The translations under genes were made by a program, and so were the position numbers. Under the pieces are notes generated by a model. It searched no databases and was not told the origin of the DNA. It was given only the letters and a program-made list of their open reading frames with translations. A stretch of 6,829 nucleotides of DNA from Caldora sp. SIO3E6. GTDB taxonomy: Bacteria; Cyanobacteriota; Cyanobacteriia; Cyanobacteriales; Coleofasciculaceae. The stretch spans positions 1-6,829 of the forward strand of contig JAAHHL010000374.1 in NCBI GenBank assembly GCA_010672185.1, read 5' to 3'. This document shows positions 1 to 6,691 of this stretch, piece after piece (the stretch's first letter is position 1; every line of letters starts with the position of its first letter).

Positions 1-3000
1 TCAGTGGGTACCGAAGGTAAGTCTAAATGATTGGAGTTGGGAAATTCCGAAGCACCCATAGCGAGGACTTGGGAATCTTTTAAGGCTTGGTAACTGGTAT
101 CGGTAAGGCTGATGCTGGGAACAGAACCAATACTATACTTTTCTACCAGAAATTGCTTGCCATCATGGAGAGCAGCTAGGGGTAAGGAACGCAAGCCAGC
201 ATCCATAACAAAAATTAAGGTGTCGATGTCAAAGGCTTCTAGTTCGGATTCGATGGGAGCAATTAGCCATTGGTAGAGCTTCTGAGCGCTGGGCAAATAT
301 GCCTTATTCCCAGCGCTATTCAAGGAGTTGCGGAAGAATTCTAACTCATCATCAAGTGTGTTACTGTCATTAAGCCGAACAGTTTTGGGGATAGGAGAAC
401 CTTCGGGTGTAACTAGCACCAAGTCTAATTTGTTTTCGAGAGACCTAGCATAGACAACAACAGGTCTTTTGCCAGTTTGACTTTCGATGGTTTTGATGGT
501 TTCTCGTAGGCTTGCGGCAGTTACTTTTTTATCGGTGATGTTTTCGCCAAAGTACTCTTCATATTCTTCCTCAAAGAGTTCATCAAAGACAGAAACTCGA
601 TCGGTAAGGGGAGAGTCAAGCCCTACGGATACAGATAAAATTTGTCCATTGGGAAAAGGCCAGATAAAATCATAGTCTCCGGTTTGAAGGTTTTGGTTGA
701 ATATAGTCTCAACGTCCAGAATGTCTCCGATAAGCAAGGCTAGATCCTTTCGTGGATCTGTATCGGAACCTAAATCAGAATTTGGCATGGAATCAATAGG
801 CGGTGTTGGTGGTGTTGGTGGTTCTGGTGGTGTTGGTGGTTCTGGTGGTGTTGGCGGTTCTGGTGGTGTTGTAGTTCCAGGAATGGATATGATTTGAATC
901 CGATCCGCATCTTGTTTATGGGTGTATAAATACTCTTGAGTAGGCAAAATTGTCTCTATGGGAGCTCCATTCCCCCTGGTAATTGCTCCTTGAGTGCCAT
1001 TGATATCCGAATTGCCGACAATAAAGGGAGTTTTGCCTCCTCCTCCGTGGCGGATAATGATTGTGCCTCCATTAAATCCTCCAGCAGTGGAAATACTGGC
1101 ATTTGTGCTATTGCGATCGAAGAAAGAACTCTTAGCCTTGAAGAAACTGGGAGTAGTGATATCAACATTTCCTCCTGTGCCAGTACCGAAGCTTTGAGCA
1201 TTAATGTGACTAACGATAATATTGCCAAGAGCATCAAGAGTGACATTGCCGCCATCCCCAAAGGCAGAAGAGTTGAGAATCTTTGTAGTAATGTGGGCGT
1301 TGTTGCTGGTGAGAGCTATCCCTCCCGGTGAGGTGATATTGCCAGTGAAGATATTATGAGTTGTTGTGATATCTACACCTGCTGGATTGGTGTTATTAAT
1401 ATCACCCAAGACATATAAATTGCTCAGGGGTGTTGAGCCACCAACAAGATCATTAAACTGAGCAATACCGCTGCCGGGATTGAGGGTCAGATCTTGGTTG
1501 CCGTCAACAGTGTTATTAAAGATAATGTTACCTGTTTCATAACTGGTGAAGGTGATATCTCCTGGTAAGTTGACAGAACCGTTGAAGGTAATACTATTGT
1601 GGTTAGTCTCGATATCTCCATTAGTAGTAATGTTGTCCTTGGCAGTAAGCTCAATCTTGCCACCGATACGAGTTAAAGAAATGGCATAGATCTCATCTAC
1701 AGCAATACTACCAGCGGCATCTAGAGTAATATCCCCGCCATCACCAAGAGCAGAAGGAGTCAGTAGTGGACCGGTGCTGGTGATATTACCATTGTGACTT
1801 TTGATAGTGAGATTGCCACTATCAAGGTTGAAGCCAGTATTGAAGAAGATGCCGATAGTACCTGTGTTAATGTCATCAGGAGCAATAAAAGTGACATTAC
1901 CACCATTATTACCACCTGTGGCATTGACAATACCACCTGTAGTATCAATGCTGCCGCCAGTACTTTCAAGGAAAATATCTCCACCGTTTTGTTTACCGTG
2001 GGAGTCGATGTCAAAACCGATAATCAGGTTACCATCAGCACCCACTTTCACATTGCCACCATTAGTTTGAGCAGAGCTGCTATTAATACCATTGTTGATA
2101 GTAATTGGACCACTTTCACTATTGATCCTGACATCTCCGCCATCCAAAAGGCCACTTGAGTTGATTTCTCCTATAATCAGCCCAGTACTTGCTTCGATTG
2201 TTACATTGCCACCATTAGCTTGAGCAGATCTACTATTAATATAACCGTTGATAGTAATTGAACCACTGTCACTAGTAATGCTGACATCTCCGCCATCCAA
2301 AAAACCACTTGAGTTAATGAAATTTGTAATCAGTCCAGTGCCTGCTTCAATCGTTATATTGCCACCCTCACCAATACCACCATTGCAAGTATTATTAATG
2401 CCAGAACAGGACATTATAACGCCTGGAGTTTTTAGGGGATCAAGATCAGTCCGCGTTGTGTTAATAGTGCCACCACTAGTTAAACGGATATCACCACCTC
2501 TTACGGTGCCGTTGGATTGTATGTCATCTACATAAATGTTACCCCCAGCATTCAGGGTAATATTGCCACCATAACCATTGTCCGTAAACGACTGAACATC
2601 ACCATTAATCGTAATGTTGCCACCAGCATCGACAGTGATATCACCGCCATTACCATTCCCTGTTGGCGTACCCTGCCAAAGAGTCGCAATGTGCAATGCA
2701 GTAATGTCCCCTGTAGCTTCCAAAATGACAGGTCCACCATTTTCATTATCATCAAAAGACCAGGTTATGATTCTTTCTACCTGAATACTACCTGGTGGTA
2801 AATCGGGAATTATCGCAGGGAAGAAAGTTCCTCCTGGCGTTACTTGTACAGGAGGGACATTGGCAGGATTGTCCAGCTGAGTTTTTCCTGCTTGCAACAC
2901 TAGTGCTCGACTAGTAGTTAAAATATCGAAATGGGTATCTGTATTGGGAATACCCATTGTGTCTGGTCCTGTAATTTCGATATTGCCAAGACTATAGATG

Positions 3001-4430
3001 CTACCCGTCGCTTCCACCTTCAGTGCCACACCTCGGTAACCCCCAAAGACAACATCTCCATCAACACTAATAATCGGGTCATAAAGACTAACAAAATTTC
3101 CCGGTTCTCCTGCCAAGTTGAGCATCAGGAAATTACCGCCACTACTAAAGTGAGCATCCCCAGAGATATTACCATCACTGACTAATACCATCTCCCCACC
3201 ACTCTGAAAGGGTGTCTGGGGATGATTCAACGCCAGAATATCAATTGCCTGATTACCCTGAAGGTACAAATGTCCTGCCGCTTGAGCCAAAAAGGGATTC
3301 TCCTCACTATCCCGAATCAAAACAGTATCTTGCGCTAACAGGCTCAGATTCCCAGTGGTTTGTAACTGACTCTCTAGCACAGTCAAATTATTGGTAGCCG
3401 ACAGCAGTGCCGTGCCAGCTGTTACATCCTGAGCAACCACCACATCACCATTTTCTACCCGAAAGCCAGAACCTGACAACTGCACCGTACCATCCGGCTG
3501 CACCACCAATCGAGTCTGAACATTCCCAGCAGTACCACTTAGCAAAGAAGGTAAATCCAGAGCAGTCATCGGTAACAACTGTCCATGAATATCCCTTGGC
3601 GGTTCCACCTCCAAACTCAGCAGGTGTCCCTCTTGACTAATCCGTACCATCTTTTCCCCTGGTACCGCCGCAACAGTAATATTTCCTCCTGGAGCACTCA
3701 ATTGTCCAGTACTAATCACACTACCAGCAATTAAGTTTAAATCTTGCCCGGTTGCTACTGCCAAGTTACCAGCATTGATAATACTTCCTGGTTGAGCCAA
3801 ATCAAAAGCAAAGCTACTGGGAGTACCAATTAAATTCTGGTAGGTATTGTCACCGAAAGCATTAAACCAATTATCCCCACCAAAGCCAATACCGGTAGCG
3901 GTAGTCCCAGTAAAAGAACCAGGGACATTTAAACTAGCATTGGAACCAAAGATCACCCCAGACGGATTCATCAAGTAGAGGTTCGAGTTTCCCCCGGTTA
4001 CCTGAATTAAACCATTAATAACTGAAGGATTACCACCAACGACTCGCGTCAGGATATTGTTAATCTCAGGATTAGCCAGAAAGTTGGCAATCTGACCAGA
4101 ATTGAGCCCAAATTGCTCCAAGCTATGAAACAGATTTGCCCCTGAGCGAGTACCACCTTGGATATTCAACTGATTACCATTCGGAGAAACAATTGTACCA
4201 GTGCCATCAGCAGCCGGGATAATTGGTTGCGCTGTTGCAAAGCGAGATTCTTGATTGAGCAACCCAGATGGAGGTATAAGAGATAATCCCCAATCCAGCA
4301 TCACCAATCCTGCAACGGAGATACCTAGGATTAAAGGACTAATTTTTCTATCTGCGAATTGAGCCCAATTGACTTTGGGTAAATAGGAGACTTGATTATA
4401 GCCTCCTGTTCGCGATTCCTGATGCGACAT
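1..4430 (-). CDS. Filamentous-haemagglutinin (two-partner secretion) passenger fused to a CHAT domain; partial at the 3' end
   Basis: The frame is open from the ATG at 4430 to the window edge (1476 residues, no frameshift seen); the C-terminus is missing. Seen: a hydrophobic segment at residues 33-52, then FATAQ at 64-68, a plausible signal-peptidase site after a long leader; a TPS domain from about residue 75 (LNIQGG at 88-93, NLFHSLEQF at 99-107, NPSG at 155-158); Gly/Asn-rich strands (GGNITI, GGDITL) at about 450-1150, as in a right-handed beta-helix; a TPPEPP linker at 1187-1211; then a region with SLRETIKTIESQTGKRPVVV and DAGLRSLPLAALHDG (from about 1410), characteristic of cyanobacterial CHAT proteins. 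Known: TPS domains direct export through an FhaC-type porin, and CHAT is a caspase-like fold with a His/Cys dyad. That dyad lies beyond the window, so activity cannot be judged. Start choice: an in-frame TAA lies about 50 bases upstream with no ATG between. No Shine-Dalgarno sequence is evident. Inferred role: surface or secreted protease-like adhesin or effector. Confidence 0.93.
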   Translation of the reverse strand, partial: MSHQESRTGGYNQVSYLPKVNWAQFADRKISPLILGISVAGLVMLDWGLSLIPPSGLLNQESRFATAQPIIPAADGTGTIVSPNGNQLNIQGGTRSGANLFHSLEQFGLNSGQIANFLANPEINNILTRVVGGNPSVINGLIQVTGGNSNLYLMNPSGVIFGSNASLNVPGSFTGTTATGIGFGGDNWFNAFGDNTYQNLIGTPSSFAFDLAQPGSIINAGNLAVATGQDLNLIAGSVISTGQLSAPGGNITVAAVPGEKMVRISQEGHLLSLEVEPPRDIHGQLLPMTALDLPSLLSGTAGNVQTRLVVQPDGTVQLSGSGFRVENGDVVVAQDVTAGTALLSATNNLTVLESQLQTTGNLSLLAQDTVLIRDSEENPFLAQAAGHLYLQGNQAIDILALNHPQTPFQSGGEMVLVSDGNISGDAHFSSGGNFLMLNLAGEPGNFVSLYDPIISVDGDVVFGGYRGVALKVEATGSIYSLGNIEITGPDTMGIPNTDTHFDILTTSRALVLQAGKTQLDNPANVPPVQVTPGGTFFPAIIPDLPPGSIQVERIITWSFDDNENGGPVILEATGDITALHIATLWQGTPTGNGNGGDITVDAGGNITINGDVQSFTDNGYGGNITLNAGGNIYVDDIQSNGTVRGGDIRLTSGGTINTTRTDLDPLKTPGVIMSCSGINNTCNGGIGEGGNITIEAGTGLITNFINSSGFLDGGDVSITSDSGSITINGYINSRSAQANGGNVTIEASTGLIIGEINSSGLLDGGDVRINSESGPITINNGINSSSAQTNGGNVKVGADGNLIIGFDIDSHGKQNGGDIFLESTGGSIDTTGGIVNATGGNNGGNVTFIAPDDINTGTIGIFFNTGFNLDSGNLTIKSHNGNITSTGPLLTPSALGDGGDITLDAAGSIAVDEIYAISLTRIGGKIELTAKDNITTNGDIETNHNSITFNGSVNLPGDITFTSYETGNIIFNNTVDGNQDLTLNPGSGIAQFNDLVGGSTPLSNLYVLGDINNTNPAGVDITTTHNIFTGNITSPGGIALTSNNAHITTKILNSSAFGDGGNVTLDALGNIIVSHINAQSFGTGTGGNVDITTPSFFKAKSSFFDRNSTNASISTAGGFNGGTIIIRHGGGGKTPFIVGNSDINGTQGAITRGNGAPIETILPTQEYLYTHKQDADRIQIISIPGTTTPPEPPTPPEPPTPPEPPTPPTPPIDSMPNSDLGSDTDPRKDLALLIGDILDVETIFNQNLQTGDYDFIWPFPNGQILSVSVGLDSPLTDRVSVFDELFEEEYEEYFGENITDKKVTAASLRETIKTIESQTGKRPVVVYARSLENKLDLVLVTPEGSPIPKTVRLNDSNTLDDELEFFRNSLNSAGNKAYLPSAQKLYQWLIAPIESELEAFDIDTLIFVMDAGLRSLPLAALHDGKQFLVEKYSIGSVPSISLTDTSYQALKDSQVLAMGASEFPNSNHLDLPSVPT
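798..872 (-). repeat. Pro/Glu linker coded by an 18-bp tandem repeat
   Basis: On the minus strand the unit CCACCAGAACCACCAACA (coding PPEPPT) is repeated about three times and then decays into PPTPP. It codes residues 1187-1211 of the large protein and separates the beta-helix passenger from the CHAT-containing part. Such Pro-rich stretches are usually extended, flexible spacers. The near-identical DNA units could change number by replication slippage in steps of six residues without breaking the frame. Confidence 0.85.
2061..2366 (-). repeat. Two tandem 153-bp units (51 residues each) within the beta-helix
   Basis: Residues 689-739 and 740-790 of the large protein align without gaps, with 37 of 51 positions identical by my count. 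Both units begin GGN(I/V)TIEA, contain INSSG and LDGGDV, and end SAQ(A/T)N. The DNA is also similar, with the same 153-bp period. This is a recent-looking in-frame duplication of about two beta-helix turns or more, on top of the weaker repeat pattern of the whole passenger. Confidence 0.85.
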
Positions 4431-4445
4431 GGTAATGATTAACGA

Positions 4446-4451
4446 ATTATA
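4446..4451 (-). promoter_or_regulatory. Possible -10 box for the haemagglutinin/CHAT gene
   Basis: The minus strand reads TATAAT here, a perfect match to the bacterial -10 consensus, about 15 bases before the ATG at 4430. No convincing -35 box lies 16-18 bases upstream. If used, transcription would start about 9 bases before the start codon, giving an almost leaderless message, which would fit the lack of a Shine-Dalgarno sequence. In AT-rich DNA such a match is easily fortuitous. Confidence 0.2.
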
Positions 4452-4523
4452 TTTTTTAGGCTTTTGTAAGTTGAGTTAAGCCAACGGATGCTGTTGGCGA
4501 AATTTTGTGGTGAAGATTGTCAA

Positions 4524-4540
4524 GGCGTAAACAATACGCC
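4524..4540. promoter_or_regulatory. Small hairpin or inverted repeat upstream of the haemagglutinin/CHAT gene
   Basis: GGCGTA and TACGCC form a perfect six-base-pair stem around AACAA. It lies about 95 bases upstream of the ATG at 4430. No T-run follows on either strand, so it is not an intrinsic terminator. It could be a leader hairpin or a protein-binding site; the function is unknown. Confidence 0.35.
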
Positions 4541-4577
4541 CGGTGCGATATATTTAGATACGGATAGCCCCTAGTTT

Positions 4578-4596
4578 GGGTAAATGCTATTTACCC
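4578..4596. promoter_or_regulatory. Perfect 8-bp palindrome, operator-like
   Basis: GGGTAAAT and ATTTACCC form a perfect dyad around GCT, about 150 bases upstream of the haemagglutinin/CHAT start. On the plus strand it is followed by CCTATTTTTAC, which resembles a terminator tail. No plus-strand gene lies upstream to terminate, so a regulator-binding dyad is the simpler reading. The regulator is not known. Confidence 0.4.
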
Positions 4597-4819
4597 CTAT
4601 TTTTACAAAAAATTTCAACATCAATATGAATTGAAGGTTATGATAATTTGTGCTTAGTTTTCATCAGCCAGTCTAACTCATTATTTTTTTATCGTCCAAA
4701 AAAATCAGTTTTTCGCAGAAAACAAAAAATTTTATTTTTGATTATTGGCTACACTTACTTGGCATACACATATGACGATTATGTGCTGTTTTTAATAAAA
4801 AGGTATTTTCTTGCACCCT

Positions 4820-4843
4820 AAATTCCCTAATTATAGGGGATTT
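4820..4843. promoter_or_regulatory. 10-bp inverted repeat with one G-T pair
   Basis: AAATTCCCTA and TAGGGGATTT pair around ATTA with a single G-T wobble. The minus strand also reads TATAAT across the loop and right arm (4830-4835), so a far-upstream promoter for the haemagglutinin/CHAT gene could lie here, though no good -35 box was found. No T-run follows on either strand. Confidence 0.3.
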
Positions 4844-4974
4844 CAGTTGTTTGAATCTTCACCTAGTTTTTTAGGTAACTATAAGTGTTTATACTGAAAA
4901 TGCACAATACAACAAGTTCACTTGCAAATCTTGTAGATAGTAAAAACAAGTGTTTTCAACTATATCTTTGTCTG

Positions 4975-5003
4975 CAAATGACCAATGACCAATGACCATT
5001 GGT
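4975..5003. repeat. Heptamer (TGACCAA-type) array, left block
   Basis: About three direct copies of a seven-base unit (ATGACCA phase) lead into the left terminal repeat of the first MITE-like element. The unit matches the TTGGTCA/TGACCAA class of short tandemly repeated repetitive (STRR) sequences known from filamentous cyanobacteria. Confidence 0.8.
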
Positions 5004-5186
5004 GACAAGTTAAGGTAAAGATGTCATTGTCAAGGGAGCGGAGGAGCGGAGGAGCAGAGGAGCGGAGGAAGAAGAATACAATTTTCCTTAACCCTTGGAG
5101 TATTTCCATATATAGGTTTTTTTTAGTACCCAAACACCATATATGGGAGTTGACAAAATGCACCACCCTTTAACTTGTCACCAATG
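4997..5186. mobile_element. MITE-like element, copy 1 (190 bp, non-coding)
   Basis: The ends are perfect 17-bp inverted repeats, CATTGGTGACAAGTTAA at 4997-5013 and its complement at 5170-5186. A second paired block in the same register (TTGTCAA at 5027-5033, TTGACAA at 5150-5156) extends the imperfect stem to about 37 bases. Inside are four copies of an eight-base unit AGCGGAGG (one variant, AGCAGAGG) at 5037-5068 and an inner stem CCATATAT/ATATATGG (5106-5113 with 5139-5146). No transposase or believable gene is present. The size, terminal inverted repeats and second copy next door fit a non-autonomous MITE or large palindromic repeat. Mobility is inferred; no clear target-site duplication can be defined inside the heptamer array. 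Confidence 0.6.
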
Positions 5187-5242
5187 ACCAATGACCAATG
5201 ACAAATGACCAATGACAAATGACCAATGACCAATGACCATTG
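5180..5242. repeat. Heptamer (TGACCAA/TGACAAA) array between the two element copies
   Basis: About nine head-to-tail seven-base units, mostly TGACCAA with some TGACAAA, fill the gap between the MITE-like copies and overlap their terminal repeats. There are no unique spacers, so this is an STRR array and not a CRISPR array. Confidence 0.85.
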
Positions 5243-5436
5243 GTGACAAGTTAAGGTAAAGATGTCATTGTCAAGGGAGCGGAGGAGCGGAGGAGCGGAG
5301 GAGCAGAGGAGCGGAGGAAGAAGAATACAATTTTCCTTAACCCTTGGAGTATTTCCATATATAGGGTCTTTTTTAGCACCCAAACACCATATATGGGAGT
5401 TGACAAAATGCACCACCCTTTAACTTGTCACCAATG
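5238..5436. mobile_element. MITE-like element, copy 2 (199 bp, non-coding)
   Basis: This is a direct-orientation copy of the 4997-5186 element with the same 17-bp inverted ends (5238-5254 and 5420-5436). It differs from copy 1 mainly by one extra eight-base AGCGGAGG unit (five against four, at 5278-5317) and small changes at the T-run (GGGTC then T6 against GG then T8; AGCACC against AGTACC). The copies are offset by 241 bases at their left end and 250 at their right end. High identity suggests a recent duplication, either by separate insertion or by recombination between heptamer arrays. A TTGACA sequence lies at 5400-5405. Confidence 0.6.
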
Positions 5437-5521
5437 ACCAATGACCAATGGCAAATGACCATTGACCAATGACAAATGACCAATGACCAATGACAAATGA
5501 CCAATGACCAATGACCAATGG
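5430..5521. repeat. Heptamer (TGACCAA/TGACAAA) array upstream of lpxD
   Basis: About twelve seven-base units, mainly TGACCAA with TGACAAA and a TTGACCA variant, run from the right end of MITE-like copy 2 to within 50 bases of the lpxD start. This is the longest of the three arrays of this family in the window. It must overlie or closely abut the lpxD promoter unless that promoter is within the last 50 bases. Confidence 0.85.
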
Positions 5522-5570
5522 TAATATTGCTCAATCTCTGTAGCGACGGGCATCTTAAATTACTTGTACC

Positions 5571-6617
5571 ATGAAGTTTAGTGAAATTGTAGCCAAACTT
5601 GGCTGTGCTGCTGAAGATAGTAGCCTCTCTGCTCAAACGGCACTCGATCCAGACATTATCGGAGTAGTTCAGGTTCACAACGCAACTACAGGAACCCTTA
5701 GCTATATAGAAGGGGATAAATTTGCTGCCTATGTGGGTACAACCGGTGCTAGTGCCTTGATTTTGCCTCAAAAGGAAGCTCTACAACAACAAGCCACTGA
5801 GCGAGGGATTGTTTGGATAGTAGCAAAAGACCCCCGATTATTATTTGCTCAAGCGATCGCACTTTTCTACCAGCCTTTCCATCCAGTTCCCGAAATCCAC
5901 CCCAGCGCCGTTATCCATCCCTCTGCTGAACTTGGCAATAACGTTTATATTGGTCCCCATGTGGTGATTCAAGCAGGGGTGAAAATCGGCAATGGAGTTT
6001 GTCTTCACCCCAATGTCGTTATTTACCCAGAAGTACAAATTGGCGATCGCTCTATCTTACATGCCAATTGCACGATCCATGAACGCACTCAGATTGGCTC
6101 CAATTGTGTCATTCATAGCGGTGCTGTTATCGGTGCCGAAGGTTTCGGTTTTGTACCGACCCCTCAAGGCTGGTATAAAATGGAACAGTCTGGCTATACA
6201 GTGCTAGAAGATCAAGTGGAAATTGGTTGCAACACCACGATTGATCGTCCAGCAGTTGGGGAAACTAGGATTGGTTACAACACTAAGATCGATAATTTAG
6301 TACAAATTGGCCATGGCTGCCAGGTAGGGCAAAATTGTGCAATAGCAGCTCAAGTTGGCATGGCAGGAGGAGTTACTATTGGTAATCAAGTAATTCTTGC
6401 CGGTCAGGTGGGAATCGCTAATCAGGCTAAAATTGGAGACGGTGCGATCGCTTCGGCCAAATCTGGTATTCATAATGATGTGGAAGCCAAAGCGATCGTT
6501 TCTGGCATCCCAGCACTTCCTCATAAACTATTTCTCAAAGTAGCTGCTGTTTACAGTCGCCTACCGGAAATGTATAAAACTCTCAAGCAACTTCAGAAGG
6601 TAGTAGGTGGTAGGTAA
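5571..6617 (+). CDS. lpxD: UDP-3-O-acylglucosamine N-acyltransferase LpxD
   Basis: LpxD transfers a 3-hydroxyacyl chain from acyl carrier protein to the 2-amino group of UDP-3-O-acylglucosamine, the third step of lipid A synthesis, in the cytoplasm. Seen: 348 residues, close to the roughly 340 usual for the family. An N-terminal domain (about 1-105) resembles the uridine-binding part. A left-handed beta-helix of hexapeptide repeats follows at about 107-310 (for example AELGNNVYIGPHVVI, VEIGCNTTIDRPAVG). A C-terminal helical tail ends the protein (about 317-348). H248 in IDNLVQIGHG matches the family's catalytic histidine; H301 in SGIH may match the second conserved histidine. The ATG is fixed by an in-frame TAA at 5556-5558 with no other start between. 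No Shine-Dalgarno sequence is visible. No other lpx gene is adjacent, so it looks monocistronic. Three HIP1 octamers lie inside it. LpxA is the nearest alternative, but the N-terminal domain and length favour LpxD. Confidence 0.95.
   Translation: MKFSEIVAKLGCAAEDSSLSAQTALDPDIIGVVQVHNATTGTLSYIEGDKFAAYVGTTGASALILPQKEALQQQATERGIVWIVAKDPRLLFAQAIALFYQPFHPVPEIHPSAVIHPSAELGNNVYIGPHVVIQAGVKIGNGVCLHPNVVIYPEVQIGDRSILHANCTIHERTQIGSNCVIHSGAVIGAEGFGFVPTPQGWYKMEQSGYTVLEDQVEIGCNTTIDRPAVGETRIGYNTKIDNLVQIGHGCQVGQNCAIAAQVGMAGGVTIGNQVILAGQVGIANQAKIGDGAIASAKSGIHNDVEAKAIVSGIPALPHKLFLKVAAVYSRLPEMYKTLKQLQKVVGGR
5853..5860. repeat. HIP1 octamer GCGATCGC
   Basis: Highly iterated palindrome of many cyanobacterial genomes. 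Here it is inside lpxD; further exact copies are at 6043-6050 and 6444-6451. It supports a cyanobacterial origin. Confidence 0.9.
6043..6050. repeat. HIP1 octamer GCGATCGC
   Basis: Second exact copy inside lpxD, within the hexapeptide-repeat part. Confidence 0.9.
6444..6451. repeat. HIP1 octamer GCGATCGC
   Basis: Third exact copy inside lpxD. A near-match (GCGATCG followed by T) follows at 6491. The 4.4-kb haemagglutinin/CHAT gene shows only a partial match near 1115. Confidence 0.9.
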
Positions 6618-6678
6618 GGCTTGCTGAATAAGTAATAAGCAGTAGTAGGACTTCAGTCCAAAAAGAAGCAAGGCTTAC
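6614..6678. repeat. Nested inverted repeat over the lpxD stop codon
   Basis: GTAAGGCTTGC (6614-6624) and GCAAGGCTTAC (6668-6678) can pair at 10 of 11 positions. Within the loop a perfect dyad GGACT/AGTCC around TC lies at 6648-6659, followed by AAAAAG. The lpxD TAA is inside the left arm. GGACTTCAGTCC-like dyads recur in filamentous cyanobacterial intergenic DNA, to my knowledge. It may fold at the 3' end of the message or be a small dispersed palindromic repeat. Confidence 0.5.
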
Positions 6679-6691
6679 ACACTTATTCTCC

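Larger units (their letters stand above)
4431..4974. other. AT-rich intergenic region between divergent genes, no gene seen
   Basis: No reading frame with coding character was found on either strand. The stretch is AT-rich, with A/T tracts around 4684-4740, including CAAAAA and TTTTTG arms at 4723-4740. It should hold the promoter and leader of the haemagglutinin/CHAT gene. Small inverted repeats are at 4524-4540, 4578-4596, 4820-4843 and 4861-4876 (ACCTA/TAGGT with a six-base loop); the first three are listed separately. Confidence 0.7.

Noticed and set aside
487..3640. Several plus-strand open frames of 60-130 codons and short minus-strand frames opposite or inside the large gene
   Set aside because: They lie within the continuous 1476-codon minus-strand gene, have low-complexity translations that mirror its Gly/Asn repeats, and show no recognisable domain.
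4578..4606. Intrinsic terminator on the plus strand (palindrome followed by CCTATTTTT)
   Set aside because: No plus-strand gene lies upstream, because the whole left part is coded on the minus strand. The T-run is also interrupted. It is kept only as an operator-like dyad.
5180..5242. Possible CRISPR array
   Set aside because: The units are seven bases long, head-to-tail, with no unique spacers, and no cas gene is nearby.
4960..5771. Three minus-strand open frames of 68-132 codons across the repeat block
   Set aside because: They translate the heptamers (HWSLVI-type repeats) and the MITE-like element itself. Two share the same start because the DNA is duplicated, and the third also overlaps lpxD in antisense.
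5841..6524. Antisense and out-of-frame open frames inside lpxD
   Set aside because: They are shorter than and fully covered by a clear full-length LpxD, with no recognisable protein features.
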